A DNA stretch of 30,992 nucleotides from an uncultured Oscillospiraceae bacterium (lineage in GTDB: Bacteria; Bacillota; Clostridia; Oscillospirales; Oscillospiraceae). The position numbers were made by a program, and so were the translations under genes. The stretch covers positions 1 to 30,992 of the forward strand of contig CAJTLK010000013.1 in assembly GCA_910577415.1 (NCBI GenBank). The letters are read 5' to 3'. The notes beneath the pieces are model-generated. The model did no database searches, was not told the origin of the DNA, and saw only the letters and a list, made by a program, of their open reading frames with translations. Below are positions 14,711-22,335 of this stretch, piece by piece (position 1 is the first letter of the stretch; each line of letters opens with the position of its first letter).

Positions 14711-15574
14711 ATGGCAAGCACCTACAACAACCTGTATCTGGACGCCCGGCGGCAGCTTAAGGCCGCCGGTATTCCCAACCCCCAGCTGGAGGCCAGGGAG
14801 ATCGTCTGCTATGTGACGGGCAAGAGCCGGGAGGAGTTTTTCCGGGACCTGACCCTCTATGCCACCGGAGCGGTGGAGGAGCAGATCCTTGAGCTGACCC
14901 GTCGCCGTCTCCAGGGGGAGCCGGTGGCCTACATCATCGGCGAGTGGGAATTTTATGGTCTGACCCTGGACGTGTCCAGGGAAGTCCTCATTCCCCGTAT
15001 TGACACCGAGGTGCTGGCTGAGCAAGCCATCCTGGCCGCCCGCGCCTGCGGCGGGGAGTGCCGGGTACTGGACCTCTGCGCCGGAAGCGGCTGCGTGGGG
15101 CTGGCGGTGGCGGCCAATGTGCCCGAGTGTAAGGTAGTGCTTGCAGATAATTCCGAGGGGGCCATGCGGGTGTGCCGACAGAACGTGCGCCGCTGCGGCC
15201 TGGGCGGCCAGGTCCTCTGCCTCACCGCCGACGCCAAGCTGCCTCCCCTGCCCGCCCTCTGGGACTTTGACGTCATCGCCTGTAACCCGCCCTATATCCC
15301 CTCGGCAGATATCCTTACCCTGGATTCCTCCGTCAGGGATTATGAGCCTCACGAGGCCCTGGATGGAGGAGCCGATGGTTTGGATTTTTACCGTGCCATT
15401 ACCTCCAGGTGGAAGGGCGCCCTCCGGCTGGGAGGGAGACTTCTCTTTGAGGTGGGCATAGACCAGGCCCACGACGTGGAGAGGCTCATGCGGGAGAACG
15501 GTTTTGAGGACGTCCAGTCCTTCCCGGATACCCAGGGCATCCTCCGGGTGGTGTCCGGGTCCATCAACGAGTAA
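14711..15574 (+). CDS. prmC: peptide chain release factor N5-glutamine methyltransferase
   Basis: A 287-residue SAM-dependent enzyme that methylates the glutamine of the GGQ motif in release factors RF1/RF2, raising termination efficiency. The N-terminal helical substrate-binding domain covers about 1-90. The Rossmann methyltransferase domain has the SAM loop LDLCAGSGC (motif I) and the catalytic NPPY (192-195), which coordinates the glutamine amide; IPRIDTE before motif I is also typical of PrmC. AGGTGAG lies 3 nt before the ATG. It is separated from prfA, its usual neighbour, and sits between yqhQ and a GNAT gene. Confidence 0.95.
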   Translation: MASTYNNLYLDARRQLKAAGIPNPQLEAREIVCYVTGKSREEFFRDLTLYATGAVEEQILELTRRRLQGEPVAYIIGEWEFYGLTLDVSREVLIPRIDTEVLAEQAILAARACGGECRVLDLCAGSGCVGLAVAANVPECKVVLADNSEGAMRVCRQNVRRCGLGGQVLCLTADAKLPPLPALWDFDVIACNPPYIPSADILTLDSSVRDYEPHEALDGGADGLDFYRAITSRWKGALRLGGRLLFEVGIDQAHDVERLMRENGFEDVQSFPDTQGILRVVSGSINE

Positions 15575-15587
15575 GGAGGCGCTGCGG

Positions 15588-16055
15588 ATGAAGATCCGTC
15601 GTGGGGAGGAGCGGGACATCCCCCAACTGGAAAAGCTCCTCTATCAAGTCCATAAGGTACATGCCGACGCCCGAGCGGACATTTTTGTCCCCGGGGCTAA
15701 GAAGTATACCAGGGAAGAACTGACCACCATCCTTGCCGACGATGGACACCCAGTGTATGTGGCGGAGGAAGACGGAATAGTGTTGGGCTACGCCTTTTGT
15801 ATTTTTCAGCAGCCCCATGGGGAGAACATGTATCCCCGCAAAAGCCTTTACATCGACGACCTCTGTGTGGACCAGAGCTGCCGGGGCGGCGGCGTGGGGG
15901 CCAAGCTCTATCATTATGTGACGGAGACGGCCAAAGCCGCGGGGTGTTACAGCGTGACCCTCAACGTCTGGGCCTGTAACCCCTCGGCATTTCGGTTCTA
16001 TCAGCGCCTGGGGCTGGAAATCCAAAAATACGGCATGGAGAAGATATTGGAGTAA
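15588..16055 (+). CDS. GNAT-family N-acetyltransferase
   Basis: A 155-residue acetyl-CoA-dependent acetyltransferase. The acetyl-CoA binding motif A is at DDLCVDQSCRGGGVGAKLY (87-105), with the R/QxxGxG/A signature as RGGGVG. The C-terminal pattern NVWACNPSAFRFYQRLGLE is typical of GNATs acting on small molecules or protein N-termini. AAGGAGG 8 nt before the ATG fixes the start; the stop of prmC overlaps that site's first bases, so the genes are co-transcribed. The substrate is unknown; RimI-like activity on a ribosomal protein is possible in this translation-rich cluster but unproven. Confidence 0.88.
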   Translation: MKIRRGEERDIPQLEKLLYQVHKVHADARADIFVPGAKKYTREELTTILADDGHPVYVAEEDGIVLGYAFCIFQQPHGENMYPRKSLYIDDLCVDQSCRGGGVGAKLYHYVTETAKAAGCYSVTLNVWACNPSAFRFYQRLGLEIQKYGMEKILE

Positions 16056-16089
16056 AGTCCTGTTTATAGGACTGTCGATCTGGTAGAAT
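16056..16089 (+). promoter_or_regulatory. candidate recA promoter with a nearby inverted repeat
   Basis: Extended -10 TGGTAGAAT (16081-16089) lies 50 nt before the recA start. AGTCCT (16056-16061) and AGGACT (16068-16073) form a 6-6-6 inverted repeat over the -35 position, where a repressor could bind. It is not the known LexA box (GAACNNNNGTTC). Confidence 0.4.
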
Positions 16090-16138
16090 AGCATTGAAAA
16101 TACAAGAGAGGCCCCGCCTTTCGAGAGGAGTATGGAAT

Positions 16139-17314
16139 ATGGCAGAGAAGAAAAAGCCCATGATCACCCAACCCGGCCAGGCCGCGGACAAGAAGAAGGC
16201 GCTGGATACCGCCCTGGCCCAGATCGAGAAGGACTACGGAAAGGGCGCCGTCATGCGTTTGGGGGAGAACTCCCATGTGGTGGTGGAGGCCATTCCCACC
16301 GGCTCCCTGGCTCTGGACTTTGCCCTGGGTATCGGCGGTGTGCCCAAGGGGCGCATTATTGAAATTTATGGCCCTGAGTCTTCCGGCAAGACCACCCTGG
16401 CCCTTCACATCGTAGCTGAGGCCCAAAAGCGGGGCGGCGAGGTGGCCTTCATCGACGCGGAGCACGCTATGGACCCGGTGTATGCCGCCGCCCTGGGAGT
16501 GGACATCGACTCCATGCTCATCTCCCAGCCTGATACCGGCGAGCAGGGCTTGGAAATTTGCGAGGCCCTGGTGCGTTCCGGCGCTATCGATGTGGTGGTG
16601 GTGGACTCTGTCGCCGCTCTAACTCCCCGTGCCGAGATCGAGGGAGACATGGGCGACGCCCATGTGGGCCTGCTGGCCCGGCTCATGTCCCAGGCCCTGC
16701 GGAAGCTGGCCGGCGCCATCTCCAAGACCAACTGCATCGTCATCTTTATCAACCAGCTTCGAGAGAAGGTGGGTGTGATGTATGGCAACCCGGAGGTCAC
16801 TACCGGTGGCCGGGCGCTGAAGTTCTACTCCTCCGTCCGCATCGATATCCGCCGGGTGGAGTCCATCAAAAACGGCGCCGAAGTGGTGGGCAACCACGTT
16901 CGGGCCAAGGTGGTCAAGAACAAGGTGGCCCCGCCCTTCAAACAGGCCGAGTTTGACATCCTCTTCGGCGAGGGCATCGCCAAGGAAGGGGAGCTGGTGG
17001 ATATGGGCGTGGAGCTGGGGCTGGTGCAGAAGTCCGGCTCCTGGTTCTCCATGGGCGAGACCCGCATCGGCCAGGGCCGGGACGCCGCTCGACAGTATCT
17101 GAAGGATAACCCCGACGTGGCAGAGCAGCTGGAAGCCGACGTCCGGGCGGGAATGGCAAAGCGTCAAGCTGAGGGCATAGCCAAGGCTGGACGCGGCGCT
17201 GCCGCCGCTCCCGCCGCCGGAGCAGCCTCCGTCCCTGCCCGTCCCGCGGCTCCCGCTTCCCGTCCTGCCTCCCGCGGCGCGGACGTCTCTGCTGAGGATT
17301 TTGACGACGAATGA
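16139..17314 (+). CDS. recA: recombinase RecA
   Basis: A 391-residue DNA strand-exchange protein and SOS coprotease. Walker A is GPESSGKT (78-85). Other hallmarks are DAEHAMDP, the Walker B strand VVVVDSVAAL, the loop-1 region EGDMGDAHVG, loop-2 QLREKVGVMYGNPEVTTGG and the KVVKNKVAPPF motif. The last ~41 residues are an Ala/Pro-rich linker ending in DFDDE, the acidic tail seen in many RecA proteins; it is longer than usual. AGAGGAG 8 nt upstream sets the start; a longer frame adds 15 unlike residues. Its stop overlaps the recX start. Confidence 0.98.
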   Translation: MAEKKKPMITQPGQAADKKKALDTALAQIEKDYGKGAVMRLGENSHVVVEAIPTGSLALDFALGIGGVPKGRIIEIYGPESSGKTTLALHIVAEAQKRGGEVAFIDAEHAMDPVYAAALGVDIDSMLISQPDTGEQGLEICEALVRSGAIDVVVVDSVAALTPRAEIEGDMGDAHVGLLARLMSQALRKLAGAISKTNCIVIFINQLREKVGVMYGNPEVTTGGRALKFYSSVRIDIRRVESIKNGAEVVGNHVRAKVVKNKVAPPFKQAEFDILFGEGIAKEGELVDMGVELGLVQKSGSWFSMGETRIGQGRDAARQYLKDNPDVAEQLEADVRAGMAKRQAEGIAKAGRGAAAAPAAGAASVPARPAAPASRPASRGADVSAEDFDDE

Positions 17315-17967
17315 TGATTGCGAAATTGGAGCCGTCCCAGCATGTCCACGAGCGGTGGCTGGTATGGCTGGAGGACGGCTCCTTTCTCCGGGTCACGGAG
17401 AACGAGGTGGTGGAGTTTGCTCTCTATCAGGGCATGGAGGTGTCCGACGAGCTTTACGACGCTTTGGTGGAGAAGGCCCAACGCTCCACTGTCCGCGGGA
17501 AGGCTTTGGATATGGTAGCTGCCAAGCCCATGTCCCGCCGGGAACTGGTTGACAAACTCATTGCCAGACGTCCCAAGGGAAGGGATGGCCGGGAGCGTCC
17601 CCCTCTGGCAGATGAGACACTGGCGGGTGAGACCGCCGACTGGTTGGAGGAACTGGGCTACCTCAACGATACCGAGTATGCCAAACAGGTGGTCCGGCAC
17701 TATTCCGCCAAGGGCTATGGGGAACACAAGGTGAAGGACGAACTGTTTCGCCGGGGGGTACCGAAGAAACTCTGGGATGAAGCTCTGGCCGAGGCTGTGG
17801 AGCCGGAAGAAGGCATCGACGAATTTCTGCGAAAGCGTTTCAAGGGGGTGCAGCCCGACCAGAAGGAGCTGAAACGGGCCTCAGACGCTTTGGCCCGCAG
17901 AGGCTACCGCTGGAATGAGATACGGGAGGGCCTCAACCGCTACGGCGCGGAGATCGAGGAAGAATAG
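17311..17967 (+). CDS. recX: regulatory protein RecX
   Basis: A 218-residue helical-repeat protein that binds RecA filaments and limits their activity. The RecX repeats cover most of the length, with signature segments RELVDKLIARR (about 75-85), WLEELGYLNDTEYA (about 110-123) and a LARRGYRWNEIREGL C-terminal repeat. The start ATG lies at 17311-17313 overlapping the recA stop (ATGATG, with TGA at 17312-17314), so translation is coupled and made in step with recA. The N-terminal ~65 residues are an extra domain seen in Firmicute RecX. RimO starts only 12 nt after its stop. Confidence 0.93.
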   Translation: MMIAKLEPSQHVHERWLVWLEDGSFLRVTENEVVEFALYQGMEVSDELYDALVEKAQRSTVRGKALDMVAAKPMSRRELVDKLIARRPKGRDGRERPPLADETLAGETADWLEELGYLNDTEYAKQVVRHYSAKGYGEHKVKDELFRRGVPKKLWDEALAEAVEPEEGIDEFLRKRFKGVQPDQKELKRASDALARRGYRWNEIREGLNRYGAEIEEE

Positions 17968-17979
17968 GAGAATAGCGTT

Positions 17980-19299
17980 TTGAAAGTTGCTTTTATCTCT
18001 CTGGGATGCTCCAAAAATCTCATCAACACCGAACAGATGATGGCCCTTTGCAGCAATGCCGGGATGGAAGTCACCGGAGAGCCGGAGGGGGCCGACGTGG
18101 CCGTACTCAATACCTGCGGCTTTATCGACGCGGCAAAAAGCGAGGCCATCGAGCATATCATTGCCCTGGGTGAGCTGAAGGACCAGGGCAAGCTGGGGAA
18201 GCTGCTGGTGTGCGGCTGCCTCAGTCAACGCTACCGGGAGGAGATGAAGCGGGAGCTTCCCGAGGTGGACGGACTGATGGGCACGGGCAGCTACGATCAG
18301 ATCGTCTCCGCGGTCAACGCCCTAGCCGCCGGGGAGTTCCCCGAGGACTTCGGGGATATCTCCGCCACCACCGAGGAGGGGGAGCGGTTTGTCACCGGGC
18401 CGGACTACACCGCCTTTTTGAAGATCGCCGAGGGCTGCGACAATTTCTGTGCCTTCTGTATTATCCCATACCTTCGGGGCCGTTACCGTAGCCGCCCCAT
18501 GGAGAAAATATTGGCCGAGGCCGAGACTTTGGCCCGTGGCGGGACAAAGGAGCTTATCCTCATCGCCCAGGATATCGGCCCTTACGGAAAAGACCTCTAT
18601 GGAGAGACGAAGCTAACGGAACTGCTGGAAAAATTATGTAAACTTCCGTTTCGCTGGATACGGCTCCATTACTTATATCCCGACCATTTTGACGACGCGC
18701 TCATCGACTGCATCGCCAAGCAACCTAAAATCGTCAAATACCTGGATATTCCCATGCAGCACTGCTCAGGCCGTTTGCTTAAGAGTATGAACCGCTGGGG
18801 AGACAGGGAAGCGCTCACCGCCCTGGTGGAAAGGCTTCGGAAGAAGATCCCCGGCGTGGTCCTCCGCACCTCTCTCATTTGTGGCTTGCCGGGGGAGACC
18901 GAGGCGGACTTTGAGGAGCTGTGTGATTTTATTATGTCAACTAAAATCGAGCGGGCCGGGGTCTTCCAGTATTCCAGGGAGGAGGGGACCAGGGCCGCCA
19001 AGATGGACGGCCAAGTCCCTGAAGAGATCGCGGCACAGCGGGTGGAACGGCTGGTGCGCATACAGTCCCAAGTGCTGGACGAGTTCAATGAAAGCCGCCT
19101 GGGCCGGGTGCTGGAGGTCCTCTGCGAGGGCTTTGACGCCGGAGAGGGCTGCTATGTGGGCAGGACTTATGCCGACTCGGTGGAGGTGGACGGACGGGTG
19201 CTCTTTACCGCGGCGGGGGTCGTCCCGGCGGGGGAGTTTGTGAACGTCCGCATTACCGGCAGCCAGGATGGGGATCTGACCGGGGAGATCGAGGAATGA
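17980..19299 (+). CDS. rimO: ribosomal protein S12 methylthiotransferase RimO
   Basis: A 439-residue radical-SAM enzyme adding a methylthio group to an aspartate of ribosomal protein S12. The N-terminal MTTase domain has cysteines C10, C46 and C80 for the second iron-sulfur cluster. The radical-SAM triad is C153, C157 and C160 in GCDNFCAFC. A C-terminal TRAM domain (about 370-439) binds the substrate. The opening MKVAFISLGCSKN distinguishes it from MiaB. The start codon is TTG (17980-17982) with AGGAG nine bases upstream; no better start is available. It follows recX closely and precedes pgsA. Confidence 0.95.
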   Translation: MKVAFISLGCSKNLINTEQMMALCSNAGMEVTGEPEGADVAVLNTCGFIDAAKSEAIEHIIALGELKDQGKLGKLLVCGCLSQRYREEMKRELPEVDGLMGTGSYDQIVSAVNALAAGEFPEDFGDISATTEEGERFVTGPDYTAFLKIAEGCDNFCAFCIIPYLRGRYRSRPMEKILAEAETLARGGTKELILIAQDIGPYGKDLYGETKLTELLEKLCKLPFRWIRLHYLYPDHFDDALIDCIAKQPKIVKYLDIPMQHCSGRLLKSMNRWGDREALTALVERLRKKIPGVVLRTSLICGLPGETEADFEELCDFIMSTKIERAGVFQYSREEGTRAAKMDGQVPEEIAAQRVERLVRIQSQVLDEFNESRLGRVLEVLCEGFDAGEGCYVGRTYADSVEVDGRVLFTAAGVVPAGEFVNVRITGSQDGDLTGEIEE

Positions 19300-19333
19300 T
19301 CCGCGTCCGTGGGCGTGAGGGGGAGTGAAGAGC

Positions 19334-19903
19334 ATGAAAATGAACGCTGCCAACAAGCTGACCATGCTCCGGGTGTTGATGATCCCGGTCTACCTGGCGC
19401 TGTGGAATGTGGATGCGGGGTGGAGCCGCTACGCCGCCCTGGCAGTCTTTGTTCTGGCCAGTCTTACCGACCTGCTGGACGGGCATATTGCCCGGAGCCG
19501 GGGGCTTATCACTGATTTTGGAAAGTTTATGGACCCCTTAGCGGACAAGGTGCTGGTCATGACCGCCATGGTCTGCTTCTGCGCCATGGGCCGCTTCCCC
19601 GCCTGGGCGCTGACAGTAATCATTTTCCGGGAGTTTGCCGTGTCCGGGCTGCGGCTCATTGCCGTGGAGGGCGGGAAGGTTATCGCCGCCGGGTGGTCGG
19701 GGAAGGTAAAGACCGCCTCCACCATGGTGTGCCTGTGCCTGATGCACCTGTGGGGGAGAAGGCCGGAGGGGCTGTATTCCGCCCCCGACTACTTTAAGTA
19801 TCTGGATTGGGCGTGCGTGGCGGTGATCGTGGTCACCACGGTGTACTCCGGGGTGGAGTACTTTGTTAAAAACCGGGAGTGCATCGACTGGACGAAGATT
19901 TGA
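19334..19903 (+). CDS. pgsA: CDP-diacylglycerol-glycerol-3-phosphate 3-phosphatidyltransferase
   Basis: A 189-residue membrane enzyme making phosphatidylglycerol phosphate, the committed step to phosphatidylglycerol and cardiolipin. The CDP-alcohol phosphotransferase signature is complete: DLLDGHIAR followed eight residues later by G, then DPLAD, i.e. DxxDGxxARx8GxxxDxxxD. Several hydrophobic helices follow. The opening NAANKLTMLRVLMIPVY is typical of PgsA. An ATG at 19334 is preferred because GAGGGGGAG lies before it; an in-frame GTG at 19325 lies within that site. It is 34 nt after rimO and part of the same operon. Confidence 0.95.
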   Translation: MKMNAANKLTMLRVLMIPVYLALWNVDAGWSRYAALAVFVLASLTDLLDGHIARSRGLITDFGKFMDPLADKVLVMTAMVCFCAMGRFPAWALTVIIFREFAVSGLRLIAVEGGKVIAAGWSGKVKTASTMVCLCLMHLWGRRPEGLYSAPDYFKYLDWACVAVIVVTTVYSGVEYFVKNRECIDWTKI

Positions 19904-19925
19904 AGGGAGAAGGGGAGCGGGGTCC

Positions 19926-20357
19926 ATGGGGAAAAAGAGAAAGAAAGCAAGAAAGGGGAATATACATCCGGCGGATAAGCGTCCGGGCCAGCTGGTGGCG
20001 TTTTTGGTCATTTGGGGCCTCAGTATTCCCGCGCTCCTATATCTGTGGTATTCTTATGCCGGCGTTGTGGGCGGCAACTCTTTGCCTGTTTCAGCGGAGG
20101 CTCTTCCTCTTTATCGTGCGTTTCTTTTGATAACTGTAATTTTGGACTTCCTGATTTGGATATTGCTCTTTTTTGGTTTGAAAGCAGGCTTTTGGGCTGC
20201 TGTGGTTTTTATTTCTCTGGATCTCTTGAGTAGGATACTGACACTACGGCTGAATGTATTCTTAGACGCTCTGTATCTATATTTTCTCCTCTGCCAGCCC
20301 ACCCGTATCTATTTTCGCGTGGGGCAATTCAAAGCCTTTGGGCCGAGAGCAGGATAG
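19926..20357 (+). CDS. small membrane protein of unknown function
   Basis: A 143-residue protein not recognised. A very basic N-terminus (MGKKRKKARKGN) is followed by about three or four hydrophobic helices (roughly 24-46, 62-84, 85-105 and 108-125), giving a positive-inside cytoplasmic start. It begins 22 nt after pgsA, and AGGGGAGCGG lies before the ATG. The base composition is lower in GC in its second half than in neighbours, with more ATT and TTT codons, which may mean a recent origin or weak selection. Possible roles in lipid metabolism are guesses. Confidence 0.65.
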   Translation: MGKKRKKARKGNIHPADKRPGQLVAFLVIWGLSIPALLYLWYSYAGVVGGNSLPVSAEALPLYRAFLLITVILDFLIWILLFFGLKAGFWAAVVFISLDLLSRILTLRLNVFLDALYLYFLLCQPTRIYFRVGQFKAFGPRAG

Positions 20358-20392
20358 CGGGTGGTTGTTTTAGCGCTGTTGGAGCGCTCCCC

Positions 20393-20421
20393 TTGACACA
20401 AAGGCGGGGGCGTGCTAATAT
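20393..20421 (+). promoter_or_regulatory. sigma-A promoter of cysS
   Basis: -35 TTGACA (20393-20398), a 17-nt spacer, extended -10 TGCTAATAT (TAATAT at 20416-20421). Confidence 0.88.
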
Positions 20422-20427
20422 ACTAAT

Positions 20428-20660
20428 CACATCGGAAGTATGCGCGAGGAACGGAAAGAGTAGCCCACAGGCAAAAGCGGACAGAGAGGGGCCGTCACCG
20501 GCTGTAAGCGGCCCTACGGAAAGCCTGAGAGCAAAGTGCGTCCGGGAGCGCTGGGGGCAATGCCCCACGGTTCGGCCCCGTTACCGGCCTTCGAGGAAAA
20601 ACGAGAGTGGAACCGCGTGAAAACGCCTCTCATGCCAAGGGCATGGGGGGCTTTTGTTTT
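20428..20660 (+). promoter_or_regulatory. T-box riboswitch, cysteine-type, upstream of cysS
   Basis: A leader RNA that reads uncharged tRNA. The 14-nt T-box AGAGTGGAACCGCG is at 20604-20617. Stem I starts with CGGA/TCCG (20452-20455 with 20541-20544) around a specifier loop with AGTA on its 5' side (20459-20462); CAGGC/GCCTG close the next helix. The 3' side of the loop carries TGC (20537-20539), a cysteine codon. The antiterminator TGGA (20608-20611) can pair with the UCCA end of tRNA-Cys, whose discriminator is U. Uncharged tRNA-Cys would favour antitermination and cysS expression. It occupies the whole gene-free stretch before cysS. Confidence 0.9.
20624..20660 (+). terminator. attenuator of the cysS T-box leader
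   Basis: Stem GCCTCTCATGC with GCATGGGGGGC (with G-U pairs), loop around CAAGG, followed by TTTTGTTTT. GAGAG of the T-box can instead pair with CTCTC, which would break this hairpin. Confidence 0.8.
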
Positions 20661-20711
20661 CTTCCTCGGCGGTCTGACACAGCAAATTTTGACTGAAAAG
20701 GAGACGGTCAT

Positions 20712-22136
20712 ATGGATACCATGCAGCTTTACAACTCCATGTCCCACAAGAAGGAGCCTTTTAAGACCCACGAGCCGGGCAAGGTCTCCCTCTACACCTG
20801 CGGTCCCACGGTCTATCACTTTGCCCATATCGGCAACCTGCGCAGCTACATCATGGAGGACGTGCTGGAGAAGGCCCTGCGGTGGGAGGGCTACGATGTG
20901 CTCCGGGTAATGAACATCACCGACGTAGGTCATCTTTCCTCAGACGCCGATACCGGCGAGGACAAGATGGTAAAGGGTGCCCAGCGGGAGCACAAGAGCG
21001 TCATGGAGATCGCCCAGTTCTATACCGACGCTTTCTTTGACGACTGTGCCAAGCTGAACATCAAGACCCCCGACGTGGTCCAGCCCGCCACCGGCATGAT
21101 CGAAGAGTATATCAAGGTCATCACCAAGCTCATCGACACCGGCTACGCCTATCTGGCCGGGGGCAATGTGTACTTTGATACCTCCAAGCTCAAGCGTTAC
21201 TATATCTTCAACGACCACGACGCCGAGGACCTGCAGAGCGGTGTTCGGGAGGGCGTGGAGGAGGACGTGAACAAGCGCAACAAGAACGATTTTGTCCTCT
21301 GGTTCACCAAGTCCAAGTTTGAGGATCAGGCCCTGAAATGGGATTCTCCCTGGGGAGAGGGTTACCCCGGCTGGCATATCGAGTGCTCCTGCATTTCTAT
21401 GAAATATTGCGGGGAGTATCTGGACCTCCACTGCGGCGGCGTGGACAACGCCTTCCCTCACCATACCAACGAGATCGCCCAGTCTGAGTCCTACCTGGGC
21501 CATGAGTGGTGCCCCCACTGGTTCCATGTCCACCACCTGAATACGGACAGCGGCAAGATGAGCAAGTCCAAGGGGGAATTCCTCACCGTCTCCCTGCTGG
21601 AGCAGAAGGGCTACGATCCCCTCTGTTACCGGCTGTTCTGCCTCCAGAGCCATTACCGTAAGGGCCTCACCTTCTCCTGGGAGAACCTGGACAACGCCGC
21701 CGGGACCTATGAGAAGCTCCTGAAGCGGGTGGCTGCACTCTCTCAGGAGGGTAAGTCCGACGATGGAGAGATGAAGCCCTATCTGGAGAAGTTCCAGGCC
21801 GCTCTGGATAACGACCTCAATACCTCTCTGGCCATCACTGCCCTTTATGACGTGCTGAAGGCCGACATTTCGGACGCCTCCAAGCGCGCGCTCATTGCCA
21901 GCTTTGATACCGTGCTGGGACTGAAGCTGCTGGAGAAGGCTTCTATCCTTAAGGAGAAGGAGACCGCCGCCCCCACCGCCGAGAGCGACCCGGCCATTGA
22001 TGCCCTGATCGCTGCCCGCGCCCAGGCCAAGGCCGACAAGAACTGGGCCGAGGCTGATCGCATCCGGGACGAGCTGAAGGCCCAGGGCATCGAGCTCATC
22101 GACACCAAGGAGGGCACCACCTGGAAGCGGGTGTGA
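20712..22136 (+). CDS. cysS: cysteinyl-tRNA synthetase
   Basis: A 474-residue class I tRNA synthetase that charges tRNA-Cys. The zinc ligand C30 is in YTCGPTVY, the HIGH-like motif is HIGN (39-42), CSCISMKYCGEYLDLHCGG holds the remaining zinc and substrate residues, and KMSKS is at 282-286. The C-terminal anticodon-binding helical domain (about 320-474) is present, with the final DDAR-type helical region. AAAGGAG precedes the ATG. It is governed by the T-box leader and ends with a strong terminator, so it is a single-gene unit. Confidence 0.97.
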   Translation: MDTMQLYNSMSHKKEPFKTHEPGKVSLYTCGPTVYHFAHIGNLRSYIMEDVLEKALRWEGYDVLRVMNITDVGHLSSDADTGEDKMVKGAQREHKSVMEIAQFYTDAFFDDCAKLNIKTPDVVQPATGMIEEYIKVITKLIDTGYAYLAGGNVYFDTSKLKRYYIFNDHDAEDLQSGVREGVEEDVNKRNKNDFVLWFTKSKFEDQALKWDSPWGEGYPGWHIECSCISMKYCGEYLDLHCGGVDNAFPHHTNEIAQSESYLGHEWCPHWFHVHHLNTDSGKMSKSKGEFLTVSLLEQKGYDPLCYRLFCLQSHYRKGLTFSWENLDNAAGTYEKLLKRVAALSQEGKSDDGEMKPYLEKFQAALDNDLNTSLAITALYDVLKADISDASKRALIASFDTVLGLKLLEKASILKEKETAAPTAESDPAIDALIAARAQAKADKNWAEADRIRDELKAQGIELIDTKEGTTWKRV

Positions 22137-22160
22137 CAGAGCTTTTTATAAGAGGAAAAG

Positions 22161-22206
22161 CATCCCCCGGAGCTGTGCAGAGCGGTACAGCTCCGGGGGA
22201 TGTTTG
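22161..22206 (+). terminator. terminator after cysS
   Basis: Perfect 16-bp stem CATCCCCCGGAGCTGT (22161-22176) with ACAGCTCCGGGGGATG (22187-22202), loop of 10 nt, then TTT. Confidence 0.85.
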
Positions 22207-22269
22207 CGCCATTCGTTTTTTGCGCCTTTTTTATGCGATGGAACGGGAAAACTTTGTGTAAAACCACAC

Positions 22270-22314
22270 TTCTCAAAAATGGGGGAAGGTGCTACAATGG
22301 GCAACTGTTGAGAA
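22270..22314 (+). promoter_or_regulatory. candidate promoter of the MATE exporter gene
   Basis: Extended -10 TGCTACAAT (22290-22298) without a clear -35. TTCTCAA (22270-22276) and TTGAGAA (22308-22314) are exact inverted 7-mers flanking it and could be an operator; no regulator gene lies nearby. Confidence 0.4.
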
Positions 22315-22335
22315 TGATTTTTTGAGGTGAGAGCG

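Noticed and set aside
16056..16138. LexA/SOS box before recA
   Set aside because: No CGAAC-N4-GTTCG or GAAC-N4-GTTC pattern was found; the AGTCCT repeat is reported separately as a weak finding.
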